From Variovorax sp. (GTDB taxonomy: Bacteria > Pseudomonadota > Gammaproteobacteria > Burkholderiales > Burkholderiaceae_C): a DNA stretch of 64,000 bases. The stretch is taken from assembly GCA_017744935.1 (NCBI GenBank), contig JAGIAI010000013.1:31626-95625 (forward strand), in the 5' to 3' direction. Under the pieces are notes generated by a model that saw nothing but the letters and a program-made list of their open reading frames with translations, searched no databases and had not been told where the DNA came from. Positions 27,300 through 37,713 of this stretch are shown here, piece after piece. Numbering within the stretch: position 1 is the stretch's first letter; every line of letters starts with the position of its first letter. A program made the translations under genes and the position numbers.

Positions 27300-28451
27300 A
27301 TGCTTCCACCGCTCTATCGACACCAATGGATGGACGACGACATCGAGGCCTTCCGTGAACAGGTGCGCCGCTATATCGCCGGCGAGATGGTGCCCAGCCT
27401 CGACGGCTGGCGCCGCCAGGGTTACGTGCCGCGCGAGGTGTGGCTGCCGTTCGGCAGCATGGGCTTCATGCTGCCCGAGCTCGACGAGGCCTACGGCGGC
27501 TCGGGCGTGAACCTGGCCTATCAGTGCGTGGTGCAGGATGAACTCGCCAAGGCCGAGATGCCCGCCAACACCGCGGTGCACACCATCGCGGCCCACTACA
27601 TCCTCGAATACGGCACCGAGGCGCAGAAGCAGCGCTGGCTGCCCAAGCTCGCCAGCGGCGAGATGCTGGCCGGCATCGCGATGACCGAACCCGGCTGCGG
27701 CTCCGACCTGCAGGCGATGCGCACCCGCGCGCGGCGCGACGGCGACAGCTACGTCATCGATGGCGCCAAGACCTTCATCACCAACGGCTTCACCGCCAAC
27801 CTGCTGGTGGTGGCCGTGCGCACCGGAGAAGCCGGTAGCCGCGGCGTCTCGCTGGTGGTGCTGGAGACGGAGAACCTCCCCGGCTTCCGCGTCGGCCGTC
27901 GGCTGGAGAAGCTCGGCCAGCATGCATCCGACACGGCCGAGCTGTTCTTCGAGAACGTGCGCGTGCCGGCGGACCATCTGTTGGGTGAAATCGAAGGCCG
28001 CGGCTTCGCGCAGCTCATGAGCCAGTTGCCCTACGAGCGGATGCTGCTCGCGGTGCCGGCTGCGGCAGTGATCGAGCGTGCAGTCGAGCTCACCCTTGAG
28101 TACACGCAGGAGCGAAAGGCCTTCGGCCAATCCCTCTACGACTTCCAGAACACGCGCTTCAAGCTGGCGGAGTGCGCGACCCTCGCGCACGTGGTGCGCA
28201 GCTTCGTCAACGACTGCGTACAGCGCCTGCTGGACGGCAACCTCGACGACACCTCCGCCTACATGGCCAAGTGGTGGTGCACCGAGCAGCAATGCAAGGT
28301 GGTGGACGAATGCCTGCAGCTCTTCGGCGGCTACGGCTACATGGCCGAATACCCGATCGCCCGCCTCTATGCGGATTCGCGGGTGCAGCGCATCTACGGT
28401 GGCGCGAACGAGATCATGAAGGAGCTCATCGCGCGAAAGCTGGCCGCATGA
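27300..28451 (+). CDS. Acyl-CoA dehydrogenase (LCAD/IVD-like)
   Basis: 383 residues, FAD enzyme catalysing the first beta-oxidation step. The usual MCAD base position near the C terminus reads Y-G-G-A-N-E, with Gly instead of Glu, while Glu246 in L-P-Y-E-R-M-L-L-A sits where LCAD and isovaleryl-CoA dehydrogenase have their catalytic Glu. The C-terminal G-A-N-E-I-M-K-E-L-I-A-R is also LCAD-like. LCAD is known to accept branched chains, which fits the racemase encoded next. ATGA overlap with that gene at 28448. Confidence 0.92.
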   Translation: MLPPLYRHQWMDDDIEAFREQVRRYIAGEMVPSLDGWRRQGYVPREVWLPFGSMGFMLPELDEAYGGSGVNLAYQCVVQDELAKAEMPANTAVHTIAAHYILEYGTEAQKQRWLPKLASGEMLAGIAMTEPGCGSDLQAMRTRARRDGDSYVIDGAKTFITNGFTANLLVVAVRTGEAGSRGVSLVVLETENLPGFRVGRRLEKLGQHASDTAELFFENVRVPADHLLGEIEGRGFAQLMSQLPYERMLLAVPAAAVIERAVELTLEYTQERKAFGQSLYDFQNTRFKLAECATLAHVVRSFVNDCVQRLLDGNLDDTSAYMAKWWCTEQQCKVVDECLQLFGGYGYMAEYPIARLYADSRVQRIYGGANEIMKELIARKLAA

Positions 28452-29476
28452 AAGCCCCGCTGACCGGCATCCGCATCGTCGAGTTCGAAGGCATCGGCCC
28501 GGGCCCGCTGGCGGGCCGCATGCTTGCCGACATGGGCGCGGAGGTGACGGTGATCGCGCGTCCGCAGAAAGGCGCCGTGAGCGAACGGCTCGGCGGTACG
28601 CACGACAACCCCTTGCGCCTCGGCAAGACCGTGCTGCCGCTCGACCTCAAGCAGCCGGCCGACCTCGCGAAGGCCATGGCGCTGGTGGCCGAAGCCGACG
28701 CACTGATCGAAGGCAACCGGCCCGGCGTGATGGAAAAGCTCGGGCTGGGCCCGGCGGACTGCGCCGCACGCAATCCGCGTCTCGTGTATGGCCGCATGAC
28801 CGGGTGGGGCCAGGACGGGCCGCTGTCGCAGGCGGCGGGACACGACCTGAACTACGTTGCGCTCACGGGTCTGCTTTCGCTGGCGGGACGCGCCGGCCAG
28901 ACGCCGATCGTGCCGCCGACCGTCATGGGCGACGCAGCCGGCGCACTGGGCCTCGCCTTCGGCATTGCATGCGCATTGCTGGATGCACGCAGCAGCGGTC
29001 AAGGACGCGTGGTCGATGGCGCCATCGTCGATGTGCTGGCCATGCTCGGAACGCTCGTGCAATGGATCCGCAGCGCCGGGCAACTCGACGCACCGCGACC
29101 CAGCCCGTTCCACGATTCGCCCTTCTATGACGTCTATGCCTGCGCGGATGGTGGCTTCATCACGCTCGGTGCGCTGGAGCCGCAGTTCTACGCACTGCTG
29201 CTGCAGAAGCTGGGGGTCGACGACGTCGATCCGCAGACCCAGTACCGCACCGAGGATTGGCCGGCGCTGAAGGCGCGCATGACAACGCTGTTCGCCAGCC
29301 AGCCGCGCGCGCACTGGTGCGCCCTGCTCGAAGGCACCGATGTGTGCTTCGCGCCTGTGCTCAGCCTCGCGGAAGCGGCACGGCATCCGCACAACGTCGC
29401 GCGTGGCATCTACCGCGAGCACGAAGACGGGCGCATCGAGGTGGCCGCCGCACCACGCTTCCTGCCTTTGAAGTAA
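28448..29476 (+). CDS. Alpha-methylacyl-CoA racemase (CaiB/BaiF fold)
   Basis: 342 residues, family III CoA-transferase fold. The residues of alpha-methylacyl-CoA racemase are present: His132 in A-G-H-D-L-N-Y, Asp162 in M-G-D-A-A-G and Glu244 in L-E-P-Q-F-Y. The His-Asp spacing of 30 equals that of the mycobacterial enzyme (126/156), and Glu follows at similar distance. It should interconvert (2R)- and (2S)-2-methylacyl-CoA, needed because acyl-CoA dehydrogenases take only the S form. A CoA-transferase role is less likely. The start overlaps the previous stop. Confidence 0.82.
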   Translation: MKAPLTGIRIVEFEGIGPGPLAGRMLADMGAEVTVIARPQKGAVSERLGGTHDNPLRLGKTVLPLDLKQPADLAKAMALVAEADALIEGNRPGVMEKLGLGPADCAARNPRLVYGRMTGWGQDGPLSQAAGHDLNYVALTGLLSLAGRAGQTPIVPPTVMGDAAGALGLAFGIACALLDARSSGQGRVVDGAIVDVLAMLGTLVQWIRSAGQLDAPRPSPFHDSPFYDVYACADGGFITLGALEPQFYALLLQKLGVDDVDPQTQYRTEDWPALKARMTTLFASQPRAHWCALLEGTDVCFAPVLSLAEAARHPHNVARGIYREHEDGRIEVAAAPRFLPLK

Positions 29477-29493
29477 CGAAAGGACTGAACACC

Positions 29494-30285
29494 ATGAATG
29501 AGGCAATGCAGCAGGCCGACGGCGTGGCGTGGTGTGTGTCCGATCGCATCGGCCGCATCGTGCTGAAGCGGGCCGATCGCACCAACAGCATTTCGAGCGG
29601 CGCGAGTCGCGGGCTGGTTCGCGCCATCGACGAGGTGTTGGACAGCCAGCCGCGCGTCGTGCTGCTGGCTGCGGAAGGCCGGGTGTTTTGCGCTGGCGGA
29701 GACATCGAAGAGTTCGTTGCCGCGGGCCCGGCGCTGGACGTGCTCGTCGACGAGATCCTCGAACCGCTTCATCCGGCGCTATACCGGCTCGCGACCGCAC
29801 CACTGCCGGTGATCTCCGCCGTGAACGGACCGATCGGCGGTGCGGGCATCGGGCTCGCGCTCTGCGCCGACTTCGTCCTCGCCGCGGAGTCGATGAAGCT
29901 GCGCACCGGCTACGCGGCCATCGGCCTTTCGCCGGACGCCGGTGCCTCCTTCTTCCTGGCGCGCCGGGTAGGTGCGGTGCGCGCACAGCAATGGTTGATG
30001 CTGAGCGACCCGATCGATGCCAGGGAATGCCTCGCCCGTGGCGCGGTGGATTCGCTGCATCCCGACGGCGACCTGCAGGCGGCAGCGGAAGCCCTTGCGC
30101 ATCGCCTGGCGCAGGCCGCGAGCGGTTCGCTGGCCGCTATCAAGACCTTGTGCAGCGGCCTTCCGGGGCGCGACCTGCAAGCCCATCTCCGGATGGAACA
30201 TGCCTTGCTCGCCGAAAACGCACGCAGCAACGACGCACCCGAGGGTGTGCGCGCATTCATGGAGCGGCGAGTTCCCCGGTTCTGA
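29494..30285 (+). CDS. Crotonase-family protein, PaaG-like (atypical enoyl-CoA hydratase/isomerase)
   Basis: 263 residues. Oxyanion loop F-C-A-G-G-D-I is intact, but the two glutamates of true hydratases are missing: Gly120 and Tyr140 stand at the Glu144 and Glu164 positions of rat crotonase. Asp148 in L-S-P-D-A-G aligns with the catalytic Asp of PaaG. So a double-bond isomerase or related reaction is more likely than simple hydration. Last gene of the operon; it ends 14 bp from the convergent serine hydrolase gene. Confidence 0.85.
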   Translation: MNEAMQQADGVAWCVSDRIGRIVLKRADRTNSISSGASRGLVRAIDEVLDSQPRVVLLAAEGRVFCAGGDIEEFVAAGPALDVLVDEILEPLHPALYRLATAPLPVISAVNGPIGGAGIGLALCADFVLAAESMKLRTGYAAIGLSPDAGASFFLARRVGAVRAQQWLMLSDPIDARECLARGAVDSLHPDGDLQAAAEALAHRLAQAASGSLAAIKTLCSGLPGRDLQAHLRMEHALLAENARSNDAPEGVRAFMERRVPRF

Positions 30286-30299
30286 TTGCAGACGAGCAG

Positions 30300-31859
<1,560 letters not shown>

Positions 31860-31873
31860 CGGCCGCAAGTCGC

Positions 31874-32863
31874 TCAGCCCTTCGACACGCCGCGCCGCCG
31901 ATCGATGAAGGCAATGATCTCGCCCATCACGCCGCGCCGGAATGCGAGCACGCAGATCACGAAGATCAGGCCGGTGACGATCGTGACCGACTCGCCCAGA
32001 GTGTTGAACCAGTCGACGGTCGTGATGCGCGCGAGCAGGTGGCCGAACTCACCGATCTTGTTCTCGAGCAGCACCACCACGGCCGAACCCACCAGCGGAC
32101 CGGAGAGCGTGCCAAGGCCACCCACCAGCGTCATGAGAATGACCTGGCCCGATGCGCTCCAGTGCACGTCTGACAGCGTGGCGAAACCGAGCACCAGTGT
32201 CTTGAGCGAACCCGCGAGGCCCGAGAGCGCCGCCGAGATCACGAACGCGAGCAACTTGAAGCGGCTCACGTCGTAGCCCAGCGAGAGCGCGCGCGGCTCG
32301 TTTTCCTTGATGCCCTTCAGCACCTGGCCAAACGGCGAATGAATGGTCCGGACGATGAGCAGGAAGGCAGCGACCACGATCGCCAGCGTCACGTAGTACA
32401 TCGTCAGGTCGCTCTGCAGGTCGATGACACCGAAGAGCTTGCCGCGCGGCACCCCCTGCAGGCCGTCTTCGCCACCGGTGAACTTGGCCTGCAGCGCGAC
32501 GAAGAACACCATCTGCGCAAGCGCGAGCGTAATCATCGCGAAGTAGATGCCCTGCCGGCGGATCGCGAGCACGCCGAAGACCCAACCCAGCAGCGCGCCG
32601 GTGAGCGTGCCGAGGATCAGGCCGATCTCGGGCGTCACGCCCCAGACCTTGATTGCCTGGCCCGCGATGTAGGCCGAGCCGCCGAGAAAGGCCGCGTGGC
32701 CGAAGGACAGCAGGCCGGTGTAGCCAAGCAGCAGGTTGAAGGCCGAAGCGAACAGCGCGAAGCACATCAGCTTCATCACGAAAACCGGATAGGCGCCGGC
32801 GAATGGCGCCACGATGAGCGCGGCCAGGAGGATCAGGTAGATGACGGTCGAAGTCTTTTTCAT
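31874..32863 (-). CDS. livM: Branched-chain amino acid-type ABC permease LivM
   Basis: 329 residues, about ten hydrophobic segments. L-L-G-Y-T-G-L-L-S-F-G-H-A-A-F (about 45-59) is the LivM family signature and the EAA-like loop is around G-I-K-E-N-E-P-R-A. Inner-membrane half of a HAAT-type importer with LivH. Transport of amino acids is the family default; aromatic or organic acids are also carried by this family. Confidence 0.94.
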   Translation of the reverse strand: MKKTSTVIYLILLAALIVAPFAGAYPVFVMKLMCFALFASAFNLLLGYTGLLSFGHAAFLGGSAYIAGQAIKVWGVTPEIGLILGTLTGALLGWVFGVLAIRRQGIYFAMITLALAQMVFFVALQAKFTGGEDGLQGVPRGKLFGVIDLQSDLTMYYVTLAIVVAAFLLIVRTIHSPFGQVLKGIKENEPRALSLGYDVSRFKLLAFVISAALSGLAGSLKTLVLGFATLSDVHWSASGQVILMTLVGGLGTLSGPLVGSAVVVLLENKIGEFGHLLARITTVDWFNTLGESVTIVTGLIFVICVLAFRRGVMGEIIAFIDRRRGVSKG

Positions 32864-32879
32864 GCGGCTTGCCGTCTTC

Positions 32880-33755
32880 TTATTTCTCTTTGCCGAACAG
32901 GCCGGCGGGGCGGATGAGCAGCACGATGACCATGATCACGAACACGACGGTGGACGACGCCTCCGGATAGAACACCTTGGTCAGGCCCTCGATGACGCCG
33001 AGGCCGAGACCGGTGAGGATCGCGCCCATGATCGAGCCCATGCCGCCGATCACCACGACCGCGAACACCACGATGATGAGGTTCTGCCCCATGAGCGGCG
33101 AGACCTGGATCACCGGTGCGGCAAGCACGCCCGCGAAGGCGGCGAGCGCAACGCCGAAGCCGTAGGTGAGCGTAATCATCAGCGGCACGTTGACGCCGAA
33201 GGCCTCGACGAGCCGTGGGTTCTCGGTGCCGGCCCGCAGGTAGGCGCCGATGCGGGTCTTCTCGATGACGAACCAGGTCGCGAAGCACACCACGAGCGAG
33301 GCCACCACCACCCAGGCGCGGTAGTTCGGCAGGATCATGAAGCCGAGGTCGGTCGCGCTCGCCAGCGCATCGGGCGTGTCGTAAGGCAGGCCCGAGACGC
33401 CGTAGACGGAGCGGAACACGCCTTCGATCAGCAACGTGAGGCCGAGCGTCAGCAGCAGGCCGTAGAGATGATCGAGCTTGTAGATCCAGCGCAGCAGCAG
33501 CCGCTCGATGACGACGCCGAACAGGCCGACGAGCACCGGCGCGACGATCAACATCACCCAGTAGTTGACGTTGAAGTAGTTCATCGCCATCCAGGTCGAC
33601 ACCGCGCCCAGCATGAACAGCGCGCCGTGCGCGAAGTTGATGACGTTGAGCAGGCCGAAGATGACCGCGAGCCCTAGGCTCAGGATGGCGTAGAACGACC
33701 CGTTGACCAACCCCAGCAGGAGCTGGCTCAACAGGGCAGGAAGAGAAATGCTCAT
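32880..33755 (-). CDS. livH: Branched-chain amino acid-type ABC permease LivH
   Basis: 291 residues, eight or so membrane segments. N-F-A-H-G-A-L-F-M-L-G-A and the P-L-M-G-Q-N-L-I segment are typical of LivH. Paired with LivM, 16 bp downstream, and preceded by two binding-protein genes. Start at ATG 33753-33755. Confidence 0.94.
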   Translation of the reverse strand: MSISLPALLSQLLLGLVNGSFYAILSLGLAVIFGLLNVINFAHGALFMLGAVSTWMAMNYFNVNYWVMLIVAPVLVGLFGVVIERLLLRWIYKLDHLYGLLLTLGLTLLIEGVFRSVYGVSGLPYDTPDALASATDLGFMILPNYRAWVVVASLVVCFATWFVIEKTRIGAYLRAGTENPRLVEAFGVNVPLMITLTYGFGVALAAFAGVLAAPVIQVSPLMGQNLIIVVFAVVVIGGMGSIMGAILTGLGLGVIEGLTKVFYPEASSTVVFVIMVIVLLIRPAGLFGKEK

Positions 33756-33765
33756 GAACTAGGCG

Positions 33766-34959
33766 TTACTTCCAGAGAGCGCACTTGGACTCGGCCTTCG
33801 TGGTGAAGACCTCCTCGCCCGGCAGTTTGGCGACGACCTTGTAGTAGTCCCACGGCTGGGTCGATTCGGACGGTGACTTCACCTGCATGAGGTACATGTC
33901 ATGCACGAAGCGGCCATCGGCGCGGATGTTGCCCTTGGCATAGAAGTCGTTGATGGGCGTTGCCTTGAGTTGCGCCATCACCTTGTCTGCGTCGACCGTC
34001 TTGGCGGCCTGCACGGCCTTCAGGTAGGCCATCGTCGCTGAATAGTCAGCGGCCTGGATATCGGTCGGCATGCGCTTGGTCTTATCGAAGAATCGCTTGC
34101 CGAACGCACGCGTTTGCTCGTTCAGGTTCCAGTCCCAGCTGGTGGTGAGCAACAGGCCTTCAGTGTTCTTCAGGCCCAGGCTGTGGATGTCGGTGATGAA
34201 CACCAGCAGACCGGCCATCTTCATGTTCTTGGTGATGCCGAATTCCTTGGCGGCCTTGATCGCGTTGATCGTGTCGCCACCCGCGTTGGCGAGGCCGAGG
34301 ATCTGTGCCTTGGAGTTCTGTGCCTGCAGCAGGAACGACGAGAAGTCGGACGCGTTGAGCGGATGCTTGACGCTGCCGACCACCGTGCCGCCCTTTTCCT
34401 TCACGACCTTGGCGGTGTCGGCTTCGAGCGCCGCGCCGAAGGCGTAGTCGGCGGTCAGGAAGAACCAGTTCTTGCCGCCGTTGGCGACGACCGCGCCGCC
34501 GGTGCCCTTGGCAAGCGCCACCGTGTCGTAGGCGTAGTGGACGGTGTAGGGGCTGCACTGCTCGTTGGTCAGCGCGGAGGTGCCCGCGCCGTTGACCATG
34601 AAGACGCGCTTCTTCTCTTGCGCGACCTTCGCCATCGCGAGGCCGGTGCCGGAGTTGGTGCCGCCGAAGAGCATCGTGAGGTTCTCGGTGTCGATCCATT
34701 CACGCGCCTTCGACGCAGCGATGTCGGCCTTGTTCTGGTGGTCGGCCGAGAGCAGCTCGATGGGCATGCCGTTGACCTTGCCGCCGAAATCGTCGATGGC
34801 CATCTGGATCGCGGTCGTGCCGTTCTTGCCCTCGACGTCCGCGTAGAGGCTCGACATGTCGGTGATGAAGCCGATCTTGACCTTGTCTTCGGCCTGAGCG
34901 GCGCCTGCCGCGAGCGCGATGGCGAGAGAGACGGCGGAAAGTGCGAGGGTCTTATTCAT
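33766..34959 (-). CDS. ABC transporter periplasmic binding protein (paralog B)
   Basis: 397 residues with a Sec signal peptide cleaved after A-A-Q-A. Type I periplasmic binding fold of the LivK/HAAT family. Nearly collinear, without gaps, with the protein encoded directly upstream (35006-36199); long identical blocks include T-N-E-Q-C-S-P-Y-T-V-H-Y-A-Y-D and the last residues C-A-L-W-K. Two Cys suggest a disulfide. Ligand unknown. Confidence 0.93.
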   Translation of the reverse strand: MNKTLALSAVSLAIALAAGAAQAEDKVKIGFITDMSSLYADVEGKNGTTAIQMAIDDFGGKVNGMPIELLSADHQNKADIAASKAREWIDTENLTMLFGGTNSGTGLAMAKVAQEKKRVFMVNGAGTSALTNEQCSPYTVHYAYDTVALAKGTGGAVVANGGKNWFFLTADYAFGAALEADTAKVVKEKGGTVVGSVKHPLNASDFSSFLLQAQNSKAQILGLANAGGDTINAIKAAKEFGITKNMKMAGLLVFITDIHSLGLKNTEGLLLTTSWDWNLNEQTRAFGKRFFDKTKRMPTDIQAADYSATMAYLKAVQAAKTVDADKVMAQLKATPINDFYAKGNIRADGRFVHDMYLMQVKSPSESTQPWDYYKVVAKLPGEEVFTTKAESKCALWK

Positions 34960-35005
34960 GTGCTGTACTGGTTGAAGGGGAACGAAACAATCGTGGGGGT
35001 GCGCT

Positions 35006-36199
35006 TCACTTCCACAAAGCGCACTTGGAGTCGGCCTTGGCTGTGAAGACCTGGTCGCCGGGCATCTTGGTGATGACTTTCAGGTAGTCCCAGGGCTGCT
35101 TCGATTCGGCCGGCGTCTTCACTTCGACGAGGTACATGTCGTGGACGTAGCGGCCGTCGGCGCGGATCTGGCCCTTGGCGTAGAAGTCGTCGAGCTTCAT
35201 GTTCCTGAGTTCGGCCATGACCTTGTCGGCATCGGTCGTCTTGGCGGCCTGCACAGCTTTCAGGTAGGTCATCGTGGCCGAGTAGTCGGCGGCCTGGATG
35301 TCCGTTGGCATGCGCTTGGTCTTGTCGAAGAACTTCTTGCCGAAGGCGCGCGTCTGGTCGTTGAGGTCCCAGTACCAGCTCGTGGTGTGCAGCAGGCCTT
35401 CGGTGTTCTTCAGGCCCAGGCTGTGGATGTCGCTCAGGAAGATCAGCAGGCCGGCAAGCTTCATGTTCTTGCCGATGCCGAATTCCTTGGCGGCCTTGAT
35501 CGAGTTGATCGTGTCGCCGCCCGCATTGGCAAGGCCCAGGATCTGCGCCTTGGAGTTCTGTGCCTGCAGCAGGAAGGATGAGAAGTCCGACGCATTGAGC
35601 GGATGGCGCACCGCACCGACCACCGTGCCACCCTTGGCCTTCACGACTGCGCTGGTATCGGCTTCGAGCGCATGGCCGAACGCGTAGTCGGCGGTCAGGA
35701 AGAACCAGCTTTTGCCGCCGCGATCGACCACCGCACCGCCCGTGCCTTTGGCAAGCGCGACCGTGTCGTAGGCGTAGTGCACCGTGTAGGGGCTGCACTG
35801 TTCGTTCGTCAGTGCGGAGGTCGCCGCGCCGTTGTTGAAGTACACGCGCTTCTTCTCCTGAGCGACCTTCGCGGTCGCGAGCGCGGTGCCGGAGTTGGTG
35901 CCGCCGAAGACCATCGTCACACCGTCGGTGTCGATCCATTCGCGCGCCTTCGACGCGGCGATGTCGGCCTTGTTCTGGTGGTCGGCAGTGAGCAGCTCGA
36001 TCGGCTGGCCGAGCACCTTGCCGCCGAAGTCGTCGATCGCCATCTGGATGGCAAGTGCGCCGTTCTTGCCTTCGACATCGGCGTAGAGGCTCGACATGTC
36101 CGTCACGAAACCGATCTTCACTTTTTCCTGCGCATGGGCGCCGGATGCGAGGGCCAGTGCGGCCACGGCGAGCGAGAGTGCGGAGAGAGAGGTCTTCAT
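35006..36199 (-). CDS. ABC transporter periplasmic binding protein (paralog A)
   Basis: 397 residues from ATG 36197-36199, with GGAG of an upstream in-frame ATG (36209-36211) serving as ribosome-binding site; this start gives the same length as paralog B. Signal peptide ends S-G-A-H-A. Differences from paralog B cluster at likely ligand-contact loops, for example F-N-N-G-A-A-T versus M-V-N-G-A-G-T near residue 120, suggesting split specificity after duplication. Confidence 0.93.
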   Translation of the reverse strand: MKTSLSALSLAVAALALASGAHAQEKVKIGFVTDMSSLYADVEGKNGALAIQMAIDDFGGKVLGQPIELLTADHQNKADIAASKAREWIDTDGVTMVFGGTNSGTALATAKVAQEKKRVYFNNGAATSALTNEQCSPYTVHYAYDTVALAKGTGGAVVDRGGKSWFFLTADYAFGHALEADTSAVVKAKGGTVVGAVRHPLNASDFSSFLLQAQNSKAQILGLANAGGDTINSIKAAKEFGIGKNMKLAGLLIFLSDIHSLGLKNTEGLLHTTSWYWDLNDQTRAFGKKFFDKTKRMPTDIQAADYSATMTYLKAVQAAKTTDADKVMAELRNMKLDDFYAKGQIRADGRYVHDMYLVEVKTPAESKQPWDYLKVITKMPGDQVFTAKADSKCALWK

Positions 36200-36232
36200 G
36201 CTTTGCTCCATCCAGTCAAGAAAGTTGGGGAA

Positions 36233-36943
36233 TCAGACGCCCAGCAGCTCGTTGAGCACCGGCATCTTGGCGTCGAGTTCGGCCGCGCTGAAAGCCTCGA
36301 CCATGCGGCCGTGCTCCATCACGTAGAAACGATCGGCGAGCGGCGCGGCGAAGCGGAAGTTCTGCTCCACCATCACCACGGTGTAACCCTTGCCGCGCAG
36401 GGTGTGGATCATTCGCGCCAGCGCCTGCACGATGACCGGCGCCAGCCCTTCGGAGATTTCGTCGAGTAGGAGCAGCTTGGCGCCTGTGCGCAGGATGCGG
36501 CCGACGGCGAGCATCTGCTGTTCGCCGCCGGACAGGCGTGTGCCCTGGCTGTGCCTGCGCTCGGCGAGATTGGGGAACATCGCGTAGATCTCGTCCACCG
36601 ACATGCCCTTGTCGCCACCCTTCAGCGGAGGCGGCAGCATCAGGTTTTCTTCGCACGAGAGGCTCGCGAAGATGCCGCGTTCTTCCGGGCAGTAGCCGAT
36701 GCCGAAGTGCGCGATGCGATGCGTCGGCAGGTGAATGGTCTCGTTGCCGTTGACCTTGATGCTGCCCTTGCGTGCGCCGGTCAATCCGAGGATCGCGCGC
36801 ATCGTCGTGGTGCGGCCTGCGCCGTTGCGACCGAGCAGCGTGACGACCTCGCCCGACTGCACCACCATGTCCACGCCATGCAGTACGTGCGACTCGCCGT
36901 ACCAGGCCTGCAGGCCGCTGATTTCGAGTGCAGGAACCGCCAT
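36233..36943 (-). CDS. livF: Branched-chain amino acid-type ABC ATPase LivF (Walker A Lys to Arg)
   Basis: 236 residues. Signature L-S-G-G-E-Q-Q-M and Walker B L-L-L-L-D-E are normal. Walker A reads G-R-N-G-A-G-R-T-T: residue 44, normally the invariant Lys, is Arg (codon CGC, complement of 36812-36814). LivG next to it has a normal Lys, so the pair may hydrolyse ATP asymmetrically. Start overlaps the LivG stop. Confidence 0.94.
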   Translation of the reverse strand: MAVPALEISGLQAWYGESHVLHGVDMVVQSGEVVTLLGRNGAGRTTTMRAILGLTGARKGSIKVNGNETIHLPTHRIAHFGIGYCPEERGIFASLSCEENLMLPPPLKGGDKGMSVDEIYAMFPNLAERRHSQGTRLSGGEQQMLAVGRILRTGAKLLLLDEISEGLAPVIVQALARMIHTLRGKGYTVVMVEQNFRFAAPLADRFYVMEHGRMVEAFSAAELDAKMPVLNELLGV

Positions 36944-37713
36944 CAGTGCGCCCCCTGCAGTTGGCCTTCGGTGGTGCCCATGTAGGCTTCCATCACCTGC
37001 GGATTGCGGGAGACCTGGGCGTAAGGCCCTTCGGCGAGTACTGCGCCTCGCTGCAGCACGGTGATCGTGTCGGCGATCGTCGAGACCACGCTCATGTTGT
37101 GCTCGACCATCAGGATGGTGCGGCCGGCCGAGACACGCTTGATGAGTTCGGCCACACGATGCACGTCTTCATGGCCCATGCCCTGCGTAGGCTCGTCGAG
37201 CAGCATCAGTTCGGGTTCCATCGCGAGCGTGGTCGCGATTTCGAGCGCACGCTTGCGGCCGTAAGGCAGGTTCACCGTGAGCTCGTCCGCAAGGTCTTCC
37301 AGGCCGACCTGCGCGAGCAGTTCGCGCGCCCGCGCGTCGAGCGGTGTCAGCGATTTCTCGCTCTTCCAGAAGTGGTACGAGGTGCCGAGCGCCCGCTGCA
37401 ATCCGAGGCGCACGTTCTCCAGCAGAGTCAAGTGCGGGAAGACCGCCGAGATCTGGAACGAGCGGATGATCCCGCGGCGCGCGATCTGCGCCGGCCTTTC
37501 GCTCGTGATGTCCGTGCCGTTGAACAGGATCGTGCCCGAGGTCGGCTCGAGGAACTTGGTCAGCAGGTTGAAGCAGGTCGTCTTGCCCGCACCGTTGGGT
37601 CCGATCAAGGCATGGATGGATCCGCGAACGACCGACAGATCAACCTTGCTGACTGCGGTGAAGCCCTTGAATTCCTTGGTGAGCTGGCGCGTTTCGAGAA
37701 TGATGTCGGTCAT
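36943..37713 (-). CDS. livG: Branched-chain amino acid-type ABC ATPase LivG
   Basis: 256 residues, first main gene of the importer operon. Walker A G-P-N-G-A-G-K-T-T is intact, Walker B L-M-L-L-D-E-P and the H-loop are present, and the LivG-specific C-terminal region with E-G-P-Y-A-Q-V is seen. Ribosome-binding site AGAAGG is about 12 bases upstream, inside a possible short leader frame whose stop overlaps this ATG. Confidence 0.94.
   Translation of the reverse strand: MTDIILETRQLTKEFKGFTAVSKVDLSVVRGSIHALIGPNGAGKTTCFNLLTKFLEPTSGTILFNGTDITSERPAQIARRGIIRSFQISAVFPHLTLLENVRLGLQRALGTSYHFWKSEKSLTPLDARARELLAQVGLEDLADELTVNLPYGRKRALEIATTLAMEPELMLLDEPTQGMGHEDVHRVAELIKRVSAGRTILMVEHNMSVVSTIADTITVLQRGAVLAEGPYAQVSRNPQVMEAYMGTTEGQLQGAH

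Noticed and set aside
28448..29476. Annotation as formyl-CoA or other CoA-transferase
   Set aside because: The His132/Asp162/Glu244 pattern with 30-residue spacing fits alpha-methylacyl-CoA racemase better.
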